A stretch of 64,000 nucleotides of DNA from Hymenoscyphus infarciens. Lineage: Eukaryota; Ascomycota; Leotiomycetes; Helotiales; Helotiaceae. Positions 1 to 10,760 of this stretch are shown here, one piece after another. Within the stretch, counting starts at the first letter, position 1. The number at the start of each line of letters is the position of its first letter. The notes under the pieces are model-generated. The model saw nothing but the letters and a program-made list of their open reading frames with translations. It did no database searches and had not been told where the DNA came from. Location: positions 1 through 64,000 of the forward strand of contig LLCB01000276.1 in NCBI GenBank assembly GCA_001414345.1. The letters are read 5' to 3'. Made by a program: the position numbers and the translations under genes.

Positions 1-487
1 TATATACCTTCTATAGTCTAAAAACATTCTAGCCTAGTAGTAGTATTATACTAATAACTAGTATATCTTTTTTATACTTAGGTAAGTACTAGATACTTAG
101 TTATAGACTTCTTAGATTAGTTTTATATAAAGTTTAGTATTTTTTTAAATATAAAGTCAATCTTTAAAAAGTAGTAAATTATCTAATAAGAGGTAGTATT
201 TATCTAGAAGTTAATAATATTCTTTTTAAAAAGAGTATAGGTTATCTTCTTTTAACTTTTAAATTATATTTAAACTTATTCTTAGAATATTATTTAATTA
301 AATTATATTAAGAGAGGTAGACTATTTTTATAAAAAGGTCTAAGTAAGTTTAGTATTAATTTAAAAGTTTAAATAATTAAGTACTAAAAGAGTATATAAG
401 TAGCTATCTACTTTAGCTTAATTATAGGTTTTTAGATCTTACTTATATTAAGTTAATATATTTACTTTTTAATTACTCTTCTTAAAT

Positions 488-690
488 ATAAATTAGATCT
501 AGAAGTTAAAGTCTAATAAAAACTCTATCTATTAGACTTACTTAGCTATAAGTAGCTTAGTTATTATAAAGTATTCTAATAATCTATAATCTAAATATAT
601 ATTAATACGCTTTTAATATAATATAAGTTTAAGATACTATTTCTTAAAAGCTTTTATAATAGTAGATAGCTCTTTATTATAGATCTTCTA
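488..690 (-). pseudogene. RNase H domain relic of the gypsy pol
   Basis: Minus-strand translation gives YNKELSTIIKAF, then LDYRLLEYFITTK, then IEFLLDFNF. These match the gypsy RNase H landmarks YDKELLAIVxAF, TDHKNLxYFMTTK and AEFLSRFDF. Stops interrupt the frame, as expected from RIP. The spacing is that of an intact RNase H, so the decay is by point mutation and not by deletion. Confidence 0.85.
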
Positions 691-1217
691 GTTTAATTTA
701 TAGCTAACTAGAACGTATAAGTAGAACTTAATAGAGTACTAAAAGCTATTATATTATTATAAGAATATACCTACTATTACTTCTTCTAAGGAGTCTATTT
801 CTACCTTTATATTATAATTAGAGTTGAAGTAGTATAAAGTTTATATAGTAAGTAGCTAGGTTCTTAATACTTTAAAGGCTTTGTTATATTTAGATATCTA
901 TAGAAATAGCTTTATAGAGTATATTATCGTAGTTAGAGGTTTAGTAATTTTAGTATAACCTTTAATAAATTATTTATAGAATTCTATAAACCCTAAGTAA
1001 GACTTTATACCTATTATAGTATTAGATTAGACCTAGTTTTATAAAGGCTCTACTTTTTCTAGGTTAACTTTAAGTCCTTTTATAGTTAAGATAAATCCTA
1101 AGTATTTAACTCTAGTAATACTAAATTCGCTTTTCTTAATATCTACCTAAAGTCTTACTTCTTAGAGCTAATTTAGAACCTTCTTAACCTATTCCTTATA
1201 TTCTTTAATAGTATTTA

Positions 1218-1625
1218 AATAAATTAAAATATCGTCTAAGTAGGTAATATAAAAGTTATCTAGATAGTTGATTAAGACGTCGTTTATATAACGTTAATAG
1301 GTAGTAAGGCTATTATAGAGTCTAAAAGAGAGGACCTTATATTTATATATACTATACCTAGTTCTAAACATAGTTATCTCTTCTAAGTTAAGGTCTATTT
1401 AGATATAATAGAAAGCTTATCTAATATCTAATTTAGTAAAGATTTTAGCTATTCTTATCCTAGAAAGGAGCTTATTAATATAAGAGATTAAGTAGAGATT
1501 ATTTTAAGTTAGAGCGTTTAGCTTCTTATAATTAATATAGAACTATAACTTATTGCTATTAGCCTTTTTAATAAAGAGTATAAGAGAGGCAAAAGAGCTA
1601 TTACTATTAATAATAAACCTCTTAT
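1218..1625 (-). pseudogene. Reverse transcriptase domain relic of the gypsy pol
   Basis: The catalytic box reads FYITYLDDILIY on the minus strand (about 1218-1256). Upstream the frame gives SSFASLILFIKKAN, then FYINYKKLNALT, then FTKLDIR-stop-AFY. These are gypsy RT motifs (SPxxSPILFVKKxD, FCVDYRxLN, FTKLDLRxAF). The third Asp-bearing motif has become IN by GAC to AAT, and Gln in the LDLRQAF box has become a stop. The YLDD aspartates survive. Confidence 0.9.
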
Positions 1626-2506
1626 CTAGATTCTTTATAAGATACTCTTTTATAGCCTTAAGCTTAGTAGTTAACTATTAATATAGAGGCGAAAAGGAGT
1701 TAAGAAGTAGCTTATTTAAAGTAATCTTATAATTATATTTATAATAAGAAGAAAGCTTATTAAAAGCTACTTTTAAGAATACGTCTTTATAGAATAAGTA
1801 ATACTTTAAGAGTTAGGCCTATATTAGAGCTCTTATCTTATCGTTGTCTTAGAAAGGGGCTAATCTCTTATTAATAACCTAATCTAGCTTATAGAGACTT
1901 ATTATATAAAATTCTAAATTAAGCTATTTTATATTATAATATATTATATTAGTACTTATCTTATAGATAAAAGAGTATAGAGTCTAGCCTTTTAAAGCTA
2001 TACTAGTAGTTTATAGAGGCTTTAGACTAAAGTTAGATATTAAAATTTTAAAAGATATTATTATAAATAAAAGTAATAACTCAGCTATATATATAAGTCT
2101 ACTCTTTTTACGTCTTTCTTATTACTAGATAGTATATTCTCTTTAGTTTATATCTAACTAGTAATTTAAAAAAGATTTCTAGTTCTAGCTAGAAAAAGAA
2201 AGTAAAATTTCCTTACTATAGTAAGAAGTTAGAGAGTATTCGGCTAGCTAAGTAATCTAGTTCTTTAAGAAGTTAAAAAGAACTTTAAAATAGTTTAACT
2301 ACTTATTACTAATAATTAGGTCTTATTATCTAAGGTCTAAGATAATAAAGAGGTAGTTATAAATATAACGTTTATTTATATTTAAATATAGTTATATAAA
2401 CTAATTTACTTAGCTTTTAATACTATTATTATATCTATAAATAAACACTAAATAAGGTAGTTTCTAGATCTTCAAACCTATTACTTTTAATAATTATAGA
2501 GCTAAG

Positions 2507-2556
2507 AGTCGATTTAGAAATAAGTACTCGTTTACTCCTATATCTACTAAAGCTTA
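2507..2556 (-). pseudogene. Retropepsin active-site remnant
   Basis: Minus-strand frame reads ALVDIGVNEYLFLNRL. Retropepsins of fungal gypsy elements have ALxD[ST]GAxxxFI at this point, so the D-[ST]-G triad is present as DIG, compatible with ACA to ATA. It lies between the zinc knuckle and the RT, the expected place. Confidence 0.7.
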
Positions 2557-2792
2557 TATTTTAATACTATATTCCTATATACTAAGAGTAGTATTTATAA
2601 GGAACTATTTTCCTCTTATAAGCTTAGAAAGGTTAAGTCTAGATAGATTATATTTATATAAGCTTAGAAAGATATTTTTACCTAAGCCTCTTCGTTTTCC
2701 TCCTAACTTAGGTTAGAGTTAGAGTACTCTTTAAGTAGTTATTCTTTCTTAGGTTAATCGTCCTCCTCTATCTTATTAATACTAGGTAGATT

Positions 2793-2840
2793 AGAACAGT
2801 TAGGCTTAATATGCCTAGGTTTCTTATAATTATAGTACTT
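2793..2840 (-). pseudogene. Gag CCHC zinc-knuckle remnant
   Basis: The minus strand encodes YYNYKKPRHIKPNC. Fungal gypsy Gag has CYxCGKxGHIxxxC here. The first two Cys codons appear as TAT (from TGT) while His and the last Cys survive, so the knuckle is recognisable but dead. It fixes the element's orientation. Confidence 0.75.
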
Positions 2841-4422
2841 TATACTAGTAAGGAGTCGGTCTATAAACGAAGTCTTTAATCTTTTACTAGTAGAAAGGAG
2901 TTTAAGAGATTAAGAAGTTTTTTAAGAAGTAATATAAAGTCTATATAAGAGTAGTAAAGGTTTTATTAAAGAACTAGATAAGGTTTAATTAGTATTAGGC
3001 TTTTAGTATAATAAGCTTATTATAATAGGTTTTTTAACACTTATTATACTAGTTATATATAACTTAGTATTATAGCACTATTCCTTATTTATAAATAATA
3101 GGTCTCTTACTATCTTATTAAAGTTAGTATTCTAGTATCTCTTACTATTAACTAATTAGGTTTAGAGCTAAAGTATAAGCTTATCCTATATATAGTAGAA
3201 CTTATCTTACTTAGATACTTCTCTAAGTATTACTATACTTAAAAAGCAACTTTTAAATTCTATAAAACTTTCTCTTATATAACCCTTCTATCTTATCTAA
3301 AGAGACTAAAAAGCGTTCTAAGCATCCTCCTTCTTATAACCTATTAAATAGTAGATATTAAAAAGCTTAATCATCTCTTTATAGTCTTTAAATACTATCT
3401 TACTTATATTAGACTTATATTAAGGCTCTAAGTAGTTCTAGACAAGTTTTATTATCGTCCCCTAAATAAGAGCTTTATAAGTTAAAGGCGTCTAATAATA
3501 GTTAGCGTTTATATAGAGTTAATTATATATTAATATTCTCTATTACTTATATATAAATAAAACGCTATTATCTAAAAGTTTAATTTTTTCTATAATCTTA
3601 CTTTTAATAGATTAAAGAGCTTTTAGAGTACTTTTAGGTTATAAGCGTAGAGTAGGTTATAGTAAAGAATAAACATTAGAAGTAGGGTCTTATCTATAAT
3701 AGTAGTTTAAAGAAGTAGAAAGAGGTGTTTATATAGGTTAGATTAAACTTAGACTTTAGTTATTATTTAGTAGTTATTAACTAATTTACTATACTAGGTC
3801 TAATAATTAAGTAATCTAATTATCTTACTTTAAAATTCTCTATTCTTTTTCTTAATTCTTAGCCTCTATAGCTTAGATTATACCTTATATCTTATTTATA
3901 TTAGAGAAGTCTTATTAATCTCTCTAGTTTCTAAGCACTAGGCCTTTACCTTTATTATTCTTAGGTTTCTTACTATTCTTAGATATATAGTACTAAGTTA
4001 GGGACCTTTTAGTAGAAGCTTAACTTTATTTCTTAAGAGAGCGCTCTACGCTTAGGAGTAGAGCTTAAGAGAGACTAGAGGTCGCTCTAAATTCTAATAT
4101 ATTAAATATTAAATTAGAGAGAGGGGGAGGTAGAATTAGATTTAGAAGCCTTCTAGATAACTATTATAAGTCGGCTTATTTACTAAATCTAGGGTTATTA
4201 GAACTCTTAAGAAATACTTAGCATATTCTAATCTCTTAATATATACTAAAACACAATTTATACTAGCTATTTATATAGATAATAAACTCTACTATTACTA
4301 GCTGTCTAGATAGTCTCTAATTACCTAGCTATATAAGGATATTATTATAATATTCTAAATCGAGTATAAATCAACTTTTAAATAAAAAGTAGTAATAAGC
4401 TTAAAAAGAGATATTATTAAGA

Positions 4423-4948
4423 CTGTTACTAGCGAAGAAGAGTTATTATTTTTATATAATAGTACGAAATATATATAACTATAGTAAAGGTATATAGAAG
4501 TGCGTATAGTAGAATAACATATATAGATACTAGGCACTAATATAGAAGAAAACAATAACTATCCCTCTACTATACTAAACATAAACGTCTATATATAAGA
4601 AGGTCAGAAGCTTCTAAGTTCTAATAATAATAATAACTAAGCCCTGTCTGATATAGCTAATACTAAATAATAAGAGCTAAAAAGCTAAATATATAACCTC
4701 TGATCCTTTAGAAAGCTAAACATATAACATCTGAACCTTAATCTCTTCCGTATATAAATGTCAGACATTAATACCTTCGGCACTTCGCTCGCATAAGTAT
4801 CGGTCATTCGTAATCTCGGCCCCAGGGGTATTAGGGGTATCAGCACTGCTCAGGGGTATCGGCAGTTTCACGAATGCCGACAATTTAGAATAGTGCTGTC
4901 ACATGATAATCCAGCTGTCACATGATAATCCAGGATGGCATGCTATCA
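4423..4948 (-). repeat. LTR of the gypsy element
   Basis: A second copy of parts of this sequence lies at about 7985-8283, with shared blocks (a TACTAGGCACT block, an AACTATCCCTC block, and the end GGATGGCATRCTATCA). Read on the minus strand the LTR begins TGATAGYATGCC; the other end is taken at the TGTTACT at 4423. A TATATATA tract lies near 4594. Positions 4745-4935 have ordinary GC content in an otherwise RIP-like sequence. The right edge is well supported; the left edge is an estimate. Confidence 0.65.
4895..4932. repeat. 19-bp perfect tandem duplication in the LTR
   Basis: The 19-base unit GCTGTCACATGATAATCCA occurs twice head to tail, without mismatch, just inside the LTR end. The second LTR copy does not show the duplication. 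Confidence 0.95.
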
Positions 4949-5474
4949 TAGAACTAAATATTTAAATTATTATCTTATTCTTTAAACTCTTCTAAAGTTT
5001 ATAATAATATAGAAATTTAATAATAATTTGCTTATAATCTTATATTTAAAAAGCTCTACTAAAAAAATAATTATTTTAACATAAGTTAGCTTATCTACTT
5101 CTACTACTTCTACTACTTTCACTACTACTTTTATACTCTTTTATCCTTCTTTTTAATTAATATACCTTCTCTAGAATAGCGTAAGGCTAATACTACTTCT
5201 AGTACGAAAAAGTCTACTAAAAGAGATTTAAAACCTACTAAAAAAGTCTTTAAAAAGAAAGCCTCTTAAGTACGCGGCGCGTTTATCTTATATATATTAA
5301 ACTAAGAGCTAGTATAAGTAGTAGAATATATCTATTTATAGTAGTAATTAGCTATATTAGAAAGAATTCTATAAGATAGAAGTAGAAAGAGGCTTTAATT
5401 TAGATTTTAATATCTTAGTACTTCTAAACTAGTTTAGTAGTATTATAGTTCGATACTACCTAGATTTTAGTCTA

Positions 5475-5499
5475 AAACTACTCTAAATTAGAGTAGTTT
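5475..5499. repeat. Perfect 10-bp hairpin
   Basis: AAACTACTCT and its exact reverse complement flank a 5-base AAATT loop. It lies next to a small GC-bearing patch (CCGGTC and ACGCG words) in the AT-rich block. Confidence 0.85.
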
Positions 5500-7801
5500 C
5501 AAACCGGTCTACTAAACGCGTCTATACGTAGAGTATAAGAATAACTAAAGAGATAATAGAGATACTAGATATATTAAGTATACTAGAAGTACTAAGAGTA
5601 CTAGAAGTATTAGAAGTAAATATAGTATCTAGTAGATAGATTTATATCTTTCTATTTATCTATTTATAGATTTTCTATCTACTTTCTAATATTATACTTA
5701 TTTATATACTCTACTTATATAAAAGATATCTTATAAAGCAAACTTCTACTTTATTTTTTCAAAGTAATTTTTATTACTTATTTTTTTAATCTATTATAGT
5801 TTCATAGAACTAGATAACATCTAAAGAAGTAGAGAACTAGTTATATAATCGTATAATTCTAGAATATAGAGAGTATATTAGACTTAGTATCTCTAGTATT
5901 AGAAGTTAGATAATAAGCTAGCTTTAGTACTTAGTATATTAAAGCTAACTTATAACTACTTTAGTACTCTATATATAATATAGCTAATATAACTACTATA
6001 AGACTATTCTACTAGTATATAAAAGTCTTTTATATTATAATATTCTTAAAATAAAGAGTTCTCTTTAAATAGACCTAAGAGATTAAGAAATTAATAAAAG
6101 ACTTAAAGAACTTTTCTTAGCTTTTTAATACTAAGAGTTATAATATATAGTTCTTTAGATTCTTTCTTTATTTTATCTTTTTCTTAATAGATATTTTCTT
6201 ACTTTTTACTTTTTTTCCTATTTTATTTTATAATATAGATATTACTAATATATACTTTTCTTTTTATAAAGTATATTTTATATTCTTTTTCTTAGTTTTA
6301 AAAGCTAAAGTTTATTATATTATTTTCTTTCTAAAAGCTCTTACTAAGAAGTATAAAGCTTAACTTAAAATAAAGCTAAATAAAAGAGTTTTAACTTCTA
6401 TTTCTTATTTTAAGATATAAAACCTTTCTTAATAATATCTATAAGTTTTTTAACTAGTATTTTTAAGTTAGATAAAGCTTATTTTATAATAAAGAAATAA
6501 TATTTCAAGTTAAAGAAAATTACTAGATATTCTAGAAAGCTAAAAAGTTATAAAAGATATAATTTAAGAAATAGTATATTACTTATATCTAGAATAACTT
6601 TAAGCTTATTACTTATACTTACTATACTCTAATTATTTTAGTAAGTTATTTCTCTTTGATTTCTTTTCTAATTCTCTCTTATTTCTCTCTTTTAGCTCTT
6701 TCTAATACTCTTTCTTTTAAAAGTAACTAAAACTTATATTTAAGTTTTAGCTTACTATTATAATATAATCCTAATTAAGAGTAAGTTCTTTAATATTACA
6801 GTATATATTATCTTAATAGAGCTAGTAAAGAATCTCTTTTTAGTAAATCTATTATTACTTATTATTATAAAGATTATATTTATATAAGCTTTACTTTTTA
6901 ATTTAATCTATTCTCGATTTCTAATATTAATAAGATATACTACTCTAAGTAGACTTTCTAAGTATTAGATTACTTTATTTTATATAAACTAGCTTAAAAA
7001 CTTAAAAATAAAAGTAGTTTTAAAGTTTTTAAAATTTCAAGTACTTATTTTTCTTTTTTCTAATTCTTTTTTTTTAGAATACTAGTTTTCTTATTATAGT
7101 AACTTTAAAGTTATATATAATAATAATAAGAATAAATTTAAAATATATAATACTTAGTTATTTAAAGTTATAAGTTATCTATTCTATAAATCTATAAATA
7201 CTATTATTACTTTTAAAGTTAAGAACTTATAATATAAGTAAAGAATAAATTTAAAAAATATAAACTAGTCTCTTCTTTTTACTATTAAGAATCTTATATA
7301 TACTAAGAACAAAAAAATATCTAAGCTTATTTAGTAAAGAGTAATAAGCTTAAAGAAAGTAATCTTTATATTATAAAAAACTTTTAAAAACTAGCTATAT
7401 AATTCTAAAGTAGCTATAAGCTAGTCTTAGTACTAAGTAAACTAAGATCTACTTACTTTCTAAGTTCTAGAATTATATAACTAGTCTTCTTTTTCTTTAT
7501 ATACTTTCTAGTTCTATAAAATAATAATATATTAAAAGATTAAATAATATATTTAGTTATTTAATAAGACTTTAGTTAGTTAAGAGTCTCTTATATAGAT
7601 ATAGTATATAAGCGTATATATATAGTAACTAGTATCTGATTTATCTACTACTCTAGACGTATTTATATATATAATAACTTATTATAATAGTACTTCTAAT
7701 ATTTCTAGTATATATAATATATTAAATACTAAGTATTCTATATATTTCTCTTATTTTAATTAATATTATATAATTTTATTTAAGTTAAAGGTTTATTAGA
7801 G

Positions 7802-7832
7802 GTACTAGTTATACTAATAGTATAACTAGTAC
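7802..7832. repeat. Perfect 13-bp hairpin
   Basis: GTACTAGTTATAC and its exact reverse complement flank a 5-base loop (TAATA). No gene lies nearby, so a terminator role is unlikely. Confidence 0.9.
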
Positions 7833-7984
7833 TTAAAAGCTTTTTATACTATACTAAAATAAAGTTTTTATAAGTCTACTTATTCTAATAAAGTATTAGT
7901 TTATAAGTAAGTAAAGATATATATAATATAAAAAACAGAATACTATTTTAGAGAATATTAATTAGTCTCTTATTATAGTCTTAG

Positions 7985-8283
7985 TATAAGTTATAACGGC
8001 ACGAAATACACACTATAGGAGAAGAGGCATATAGGAGTGCGTTCGAGACTGAATAACGTATGTAAATACTAGGCACTGATACGGAAGAAAAGGAAAAACT
8101 ATCCCTCTTCTAACTTAAGAAGAGTAGGCTGCTATATATAAGAGGTTCAGACAAAAGAGTCTAAAACCGACCAACGTCATACGTCGCCTACGTAACCTTC
8201 CTAAAACAGACAATGTAAGACAACAACTGCTGAAACCTTATATGTAGCAGGTACTCGCAGCTATCCAGGATGGCATACTATCA
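7985..8283 (-). repeat. Second, shorter LTR-like copy (probable solo LTR)
   Basis: It matches the LTR at 4423-4948 at the left (CACGAAATA, TATAGGAGTGCG, TACTAGGCACTGATACGGAAG, ACTATCCCTC) and at the right end (CCAGGATGGCATACTATCA), but about 200 bases of the middle are absent or unrelated. No internal gypsy domains adjoin it. It is less RIP-damaged than the first copy. It is probably a solo LTR of a related subfamily. Confidence 0.6.
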
Positions 8284-8875
8284 CATAAGTTCGTTTAAAT
8301 ACTTAGAGTTTAATAAAAAAGATAAAGAGCTAAACTAGCTAATTAGAATCTCATTTTCTAGTATAATAAATAGTAAAGAAAGAGAGATCTATAACGCCGA
8401 GTATCTACTAGTAAAAAACTAATAACTAGTTAAAAGTATCTATTAAAGTAAAAAAGAGCTACTATTTTAGCTATAGTTAAAATAAGTAATAAAGATAACT
8501 TTTAGAATATAGTTAAGAATTAAAGAGATAGTATAGAAGAAGAATAAGATAGAGTGATTATAGCTATAAGATCTCTTTAAGTAACTAGAAAGAGAAATAG
8601 AGAGTGTATAAGAAAAGAAGCTAGAAGAAATAAACTAAGAGAAGCTTCTAAAAGTAAGAATAGCTTTGCTTTTTTTAAAATATACATATACTATAGCTTT
8701 AATTATTAGAATATTATATACTAGTGAATTTAGATAAATGAAATAATTATAGCTTATACGCGTACAACTTATATACGCTCGTACTATAGTATACTTCGAA
8801 TAGAAAAAATCTAAAACTAATGATTTCACTTCTTTTCAATATAATTGTTTTAACAAATGAGAATTCATGTCTATC
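8284..8875. other. AT-rich block, nothing identified
   Basis: Composition is RIP-like up to about 8860 and then switches abruptly to ordinary coding composition at the 3' end of the next gene. No coding motif was seen. Confidence 0.6.
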
Positions 8876-9675
8876 TTAGCTCATTTCTACTTCATCCGAT
8901 ACAATGCTTCCGTGAACCCAATCTTCCTTCCTGTTTCTCTTCTCCTGTTTTGCTCGCTTAACAGCATCTTTTTCTCCACGCAATGCCCAAACCCCAATTG
9001 CAGCAGCAGCAATGGAAGCGATGCAACAAAAAATAATCACAATACGTCCTGCTCTGGCTCTGCCACACCGCGCATACGGAAAACTGTTTTTGTAACCGCT
9101 TACTTGGCATGCCCAGGACTCGAAATCAAATGTCCCTCTGTCGTAAAGATTTTGCGGGCCGCGATAGATGGGGTCGAAAGTGGGGGAATGAAGGTATGCG
9201 ACTTGGAGGTATATCATAGTGGCAATGGAGAGGAGCGCGTTGGAAATTAGGGCGTAGGTGAGAGTTGTGATGGGAGATATGAGGTAGAGCTTTTGATAAT
9301 ATCAGTATTTCGGGTACTTTTTCCAATCATGTAAATTGGCAGAGGACAAATACTCACTCGTTTTCCGTCAGGCCAGAAGAACACTGCAAAGATTACCCAT
9401 GCTGAAGACATGACCAATGAAAGAACTCCAGATGCGAGCGCCAATTTAGAACTCGCGGTGTTGAGATTCTCTGGAAGAACTTGCAATACCGGGAAAGACT
9501 GTCTGTCGAAATTGATAACTTGAGATAAACCGACGATCGGTTTTGAAATAAAAGCTAGGGTTAACGAATAGAGGATAACAATGATGAGTGAAAGTAATTG
9601 AAGAAGTGCCGTCGAAATGAAGAAGATAGCGCGAGGGCGCGAGTACGAGTATGAAATTGCCATAGTAACTGCCAA
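8876..9675 (-). CDS. Four-TM membrane protein of unknown function
   Basis: Two exons: 9675-9358 and 9289-8876, joined in phase 0 across a 68-bp intron with a GTGAGT donor and an AAAAG acceptor. The product is 243 residues. Hydrophobic segments lie at about 16-45, 78-101, 107-136 and 192-214, with a Lys/Arg/Glu-rich cytosolic-type tail after the last. The layout (four TM, short loops) resembles fungal MARVEL/SUR7-like proteins, but I see no signature that assigns it. The gene borders directly on the RIP block, only about 15 bp beyond its stop codon. The start is the first ATG of the open frame; a second ATG follows four codons later. Confidence 0.75.
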
Positions 9676-10760
9676 GAATAGAGCGATAGATGGTCTTGAA
9701 TTTCGAGGAGGAAGAACGTTTATATAATAACAAAGAGAAAAAACGGCTGGTACTAACTGTTTTTGATTTATCTGCGCCTTATGCTTACCTGGCGCTTATG
9801 CCATGCATCTCAGCCACGATGCTTGTATCTTAGGCTCAGGCTGCCCCACCACAGCCCTATGCCCCGCATTTTTGTTGGCCAAGAGTCTGCCCGCCAGTAC
9901 CCCGCCATCCTCCCGCGCTACCTGAAACTGCGCGCTAAACCACCCCTTTTATAGAACGGATATCCCAACGGTTAGGTGGAAATAGAACTCACGCTTACAC
10001 GTTTCTTTTCCCTGAGTTATGCGGTTTCTTGGGCGCTATTACTCGGTCATTATACTTCGATTTTCGCGGCGCAAGTAGGTTTATCTTGAAAAATGTGCGA
10101 TTCAGAGGATGCCATCAAAAGTACGGAGACTATAGGGCACTACGCAGTTGGTACTCTGAAGGACCAATCTGGCGAGAGCGCTGTATTTCAGTGGGAACTT
10201 CCTGTAAATTATTTCTTCTGCATGAAATCAGGGCTCGGTTGCTCTCCTCATAGGCTCGCTTACCCCTATAGCTCCAGGGTCGACGACTTTTACAGTATCA
10301 GAAGCCTTCAGGGTACTTAAGGCACTTTTACGGCGCATTACTGCCCTGCAATCTCCAGACTCTTGATGGCGTCCTCCGTATTTTTTGAATAGCGAGGAAT
10401 ACTCTCGCTGAAGAGTGTCCTTGGCAATATGCTAAATATGATGGGATTGTTCACTACCAGAAACAATTGGCATGATAAAACCTTCGACGAATGGACTGTC
10501 CCAGGAATGCGAGCAAAGTCCCGAAATCCCACGCATTGATCTATAAATAATTTTGAAGTGCCAGCAGGGTCTTTATATACAGCACTTTGGTTTACGAAGC
10601 AAGTGTAAAGAGACTCGATGTAATGTTCTACCGACTCCTGGAAATGCTATAAAAGTACAAAAAAGATTGGCTGAAATTTAACAGAAAAACAAAGAACCCC
10701 CCCCCCCCCCCAAAAAAAGGCCTGTGAATTGCCCTGCCAAAAACCTCCAACTCTAACGCT
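9676..10760. other. Intergenic, with an inverted duplicated relic and a poly-C tract
   Basis: No intact gene seen. Positions 10103-10163 and 10305-10379 are inverted copies of each other, both able to read EDAIKSxE in one frame. A run of 15 C followed by 7 A lies at 10697-10718, just past the stop of the next gene. Confidence 0.6.
10103..10379. repeat. Imperfect inverted repeat, arms 10103-10163 and 10305-10379
   Basis: The left arm CAGAGGATGCCATCAAAAG pairs with the reverse complement of the right arm, CGGAGGACGCCATCAAGAG. A second matching block (GTACTCTGAAGG versus GTACCCTGAAGG) follows in both. Differences are mostly transitions, several at third codon positions, so these look like two coding relics of one sequence in opposite orientation. 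Confidence 0.7.

Larger units (their letters stand above)
1..4422 (-). mobile_element. RIP-degraded Ty3/gypsy LTR retrotransposon, internal region (truncated by window edge)
   Basis: The block is extremely AT-rich and has no open frame, but the minus strand still reads as a gag-pol in the order gag zinc knuckle, protease, reverse transcriptase, RNase H from high to low coordinates. That is Ty3/gypsy order. Stops fall where Trp or Gln is expected (TAG/TAA from TGG/CAA) and conserved Cys and Asp codons have changed to Tyr and Asn, which is the transition bias of RIP. Integrase would lie beyond base 1. The upstream LTR sits at about 4423-4948. The element cannot be active. Confidence 0.9.
4949..7984. 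other. AT-rich RIP-like block without recognisable coding content
   Basis: Three kilobases with almost no GC-containing codons and stops in all frames. I found no readable transposase, RT or host-gene motif. It contains two clean hairpins (5475-5499 and 7802-7832) and a loose inverted similarity between about 5838-5890 and 7430-7490 (both contain CTAGTTATATAA and TTCTAGAA words). It is probably a decayed repeat, but the family cannot be named from the sequence. Confidence 0.6.
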
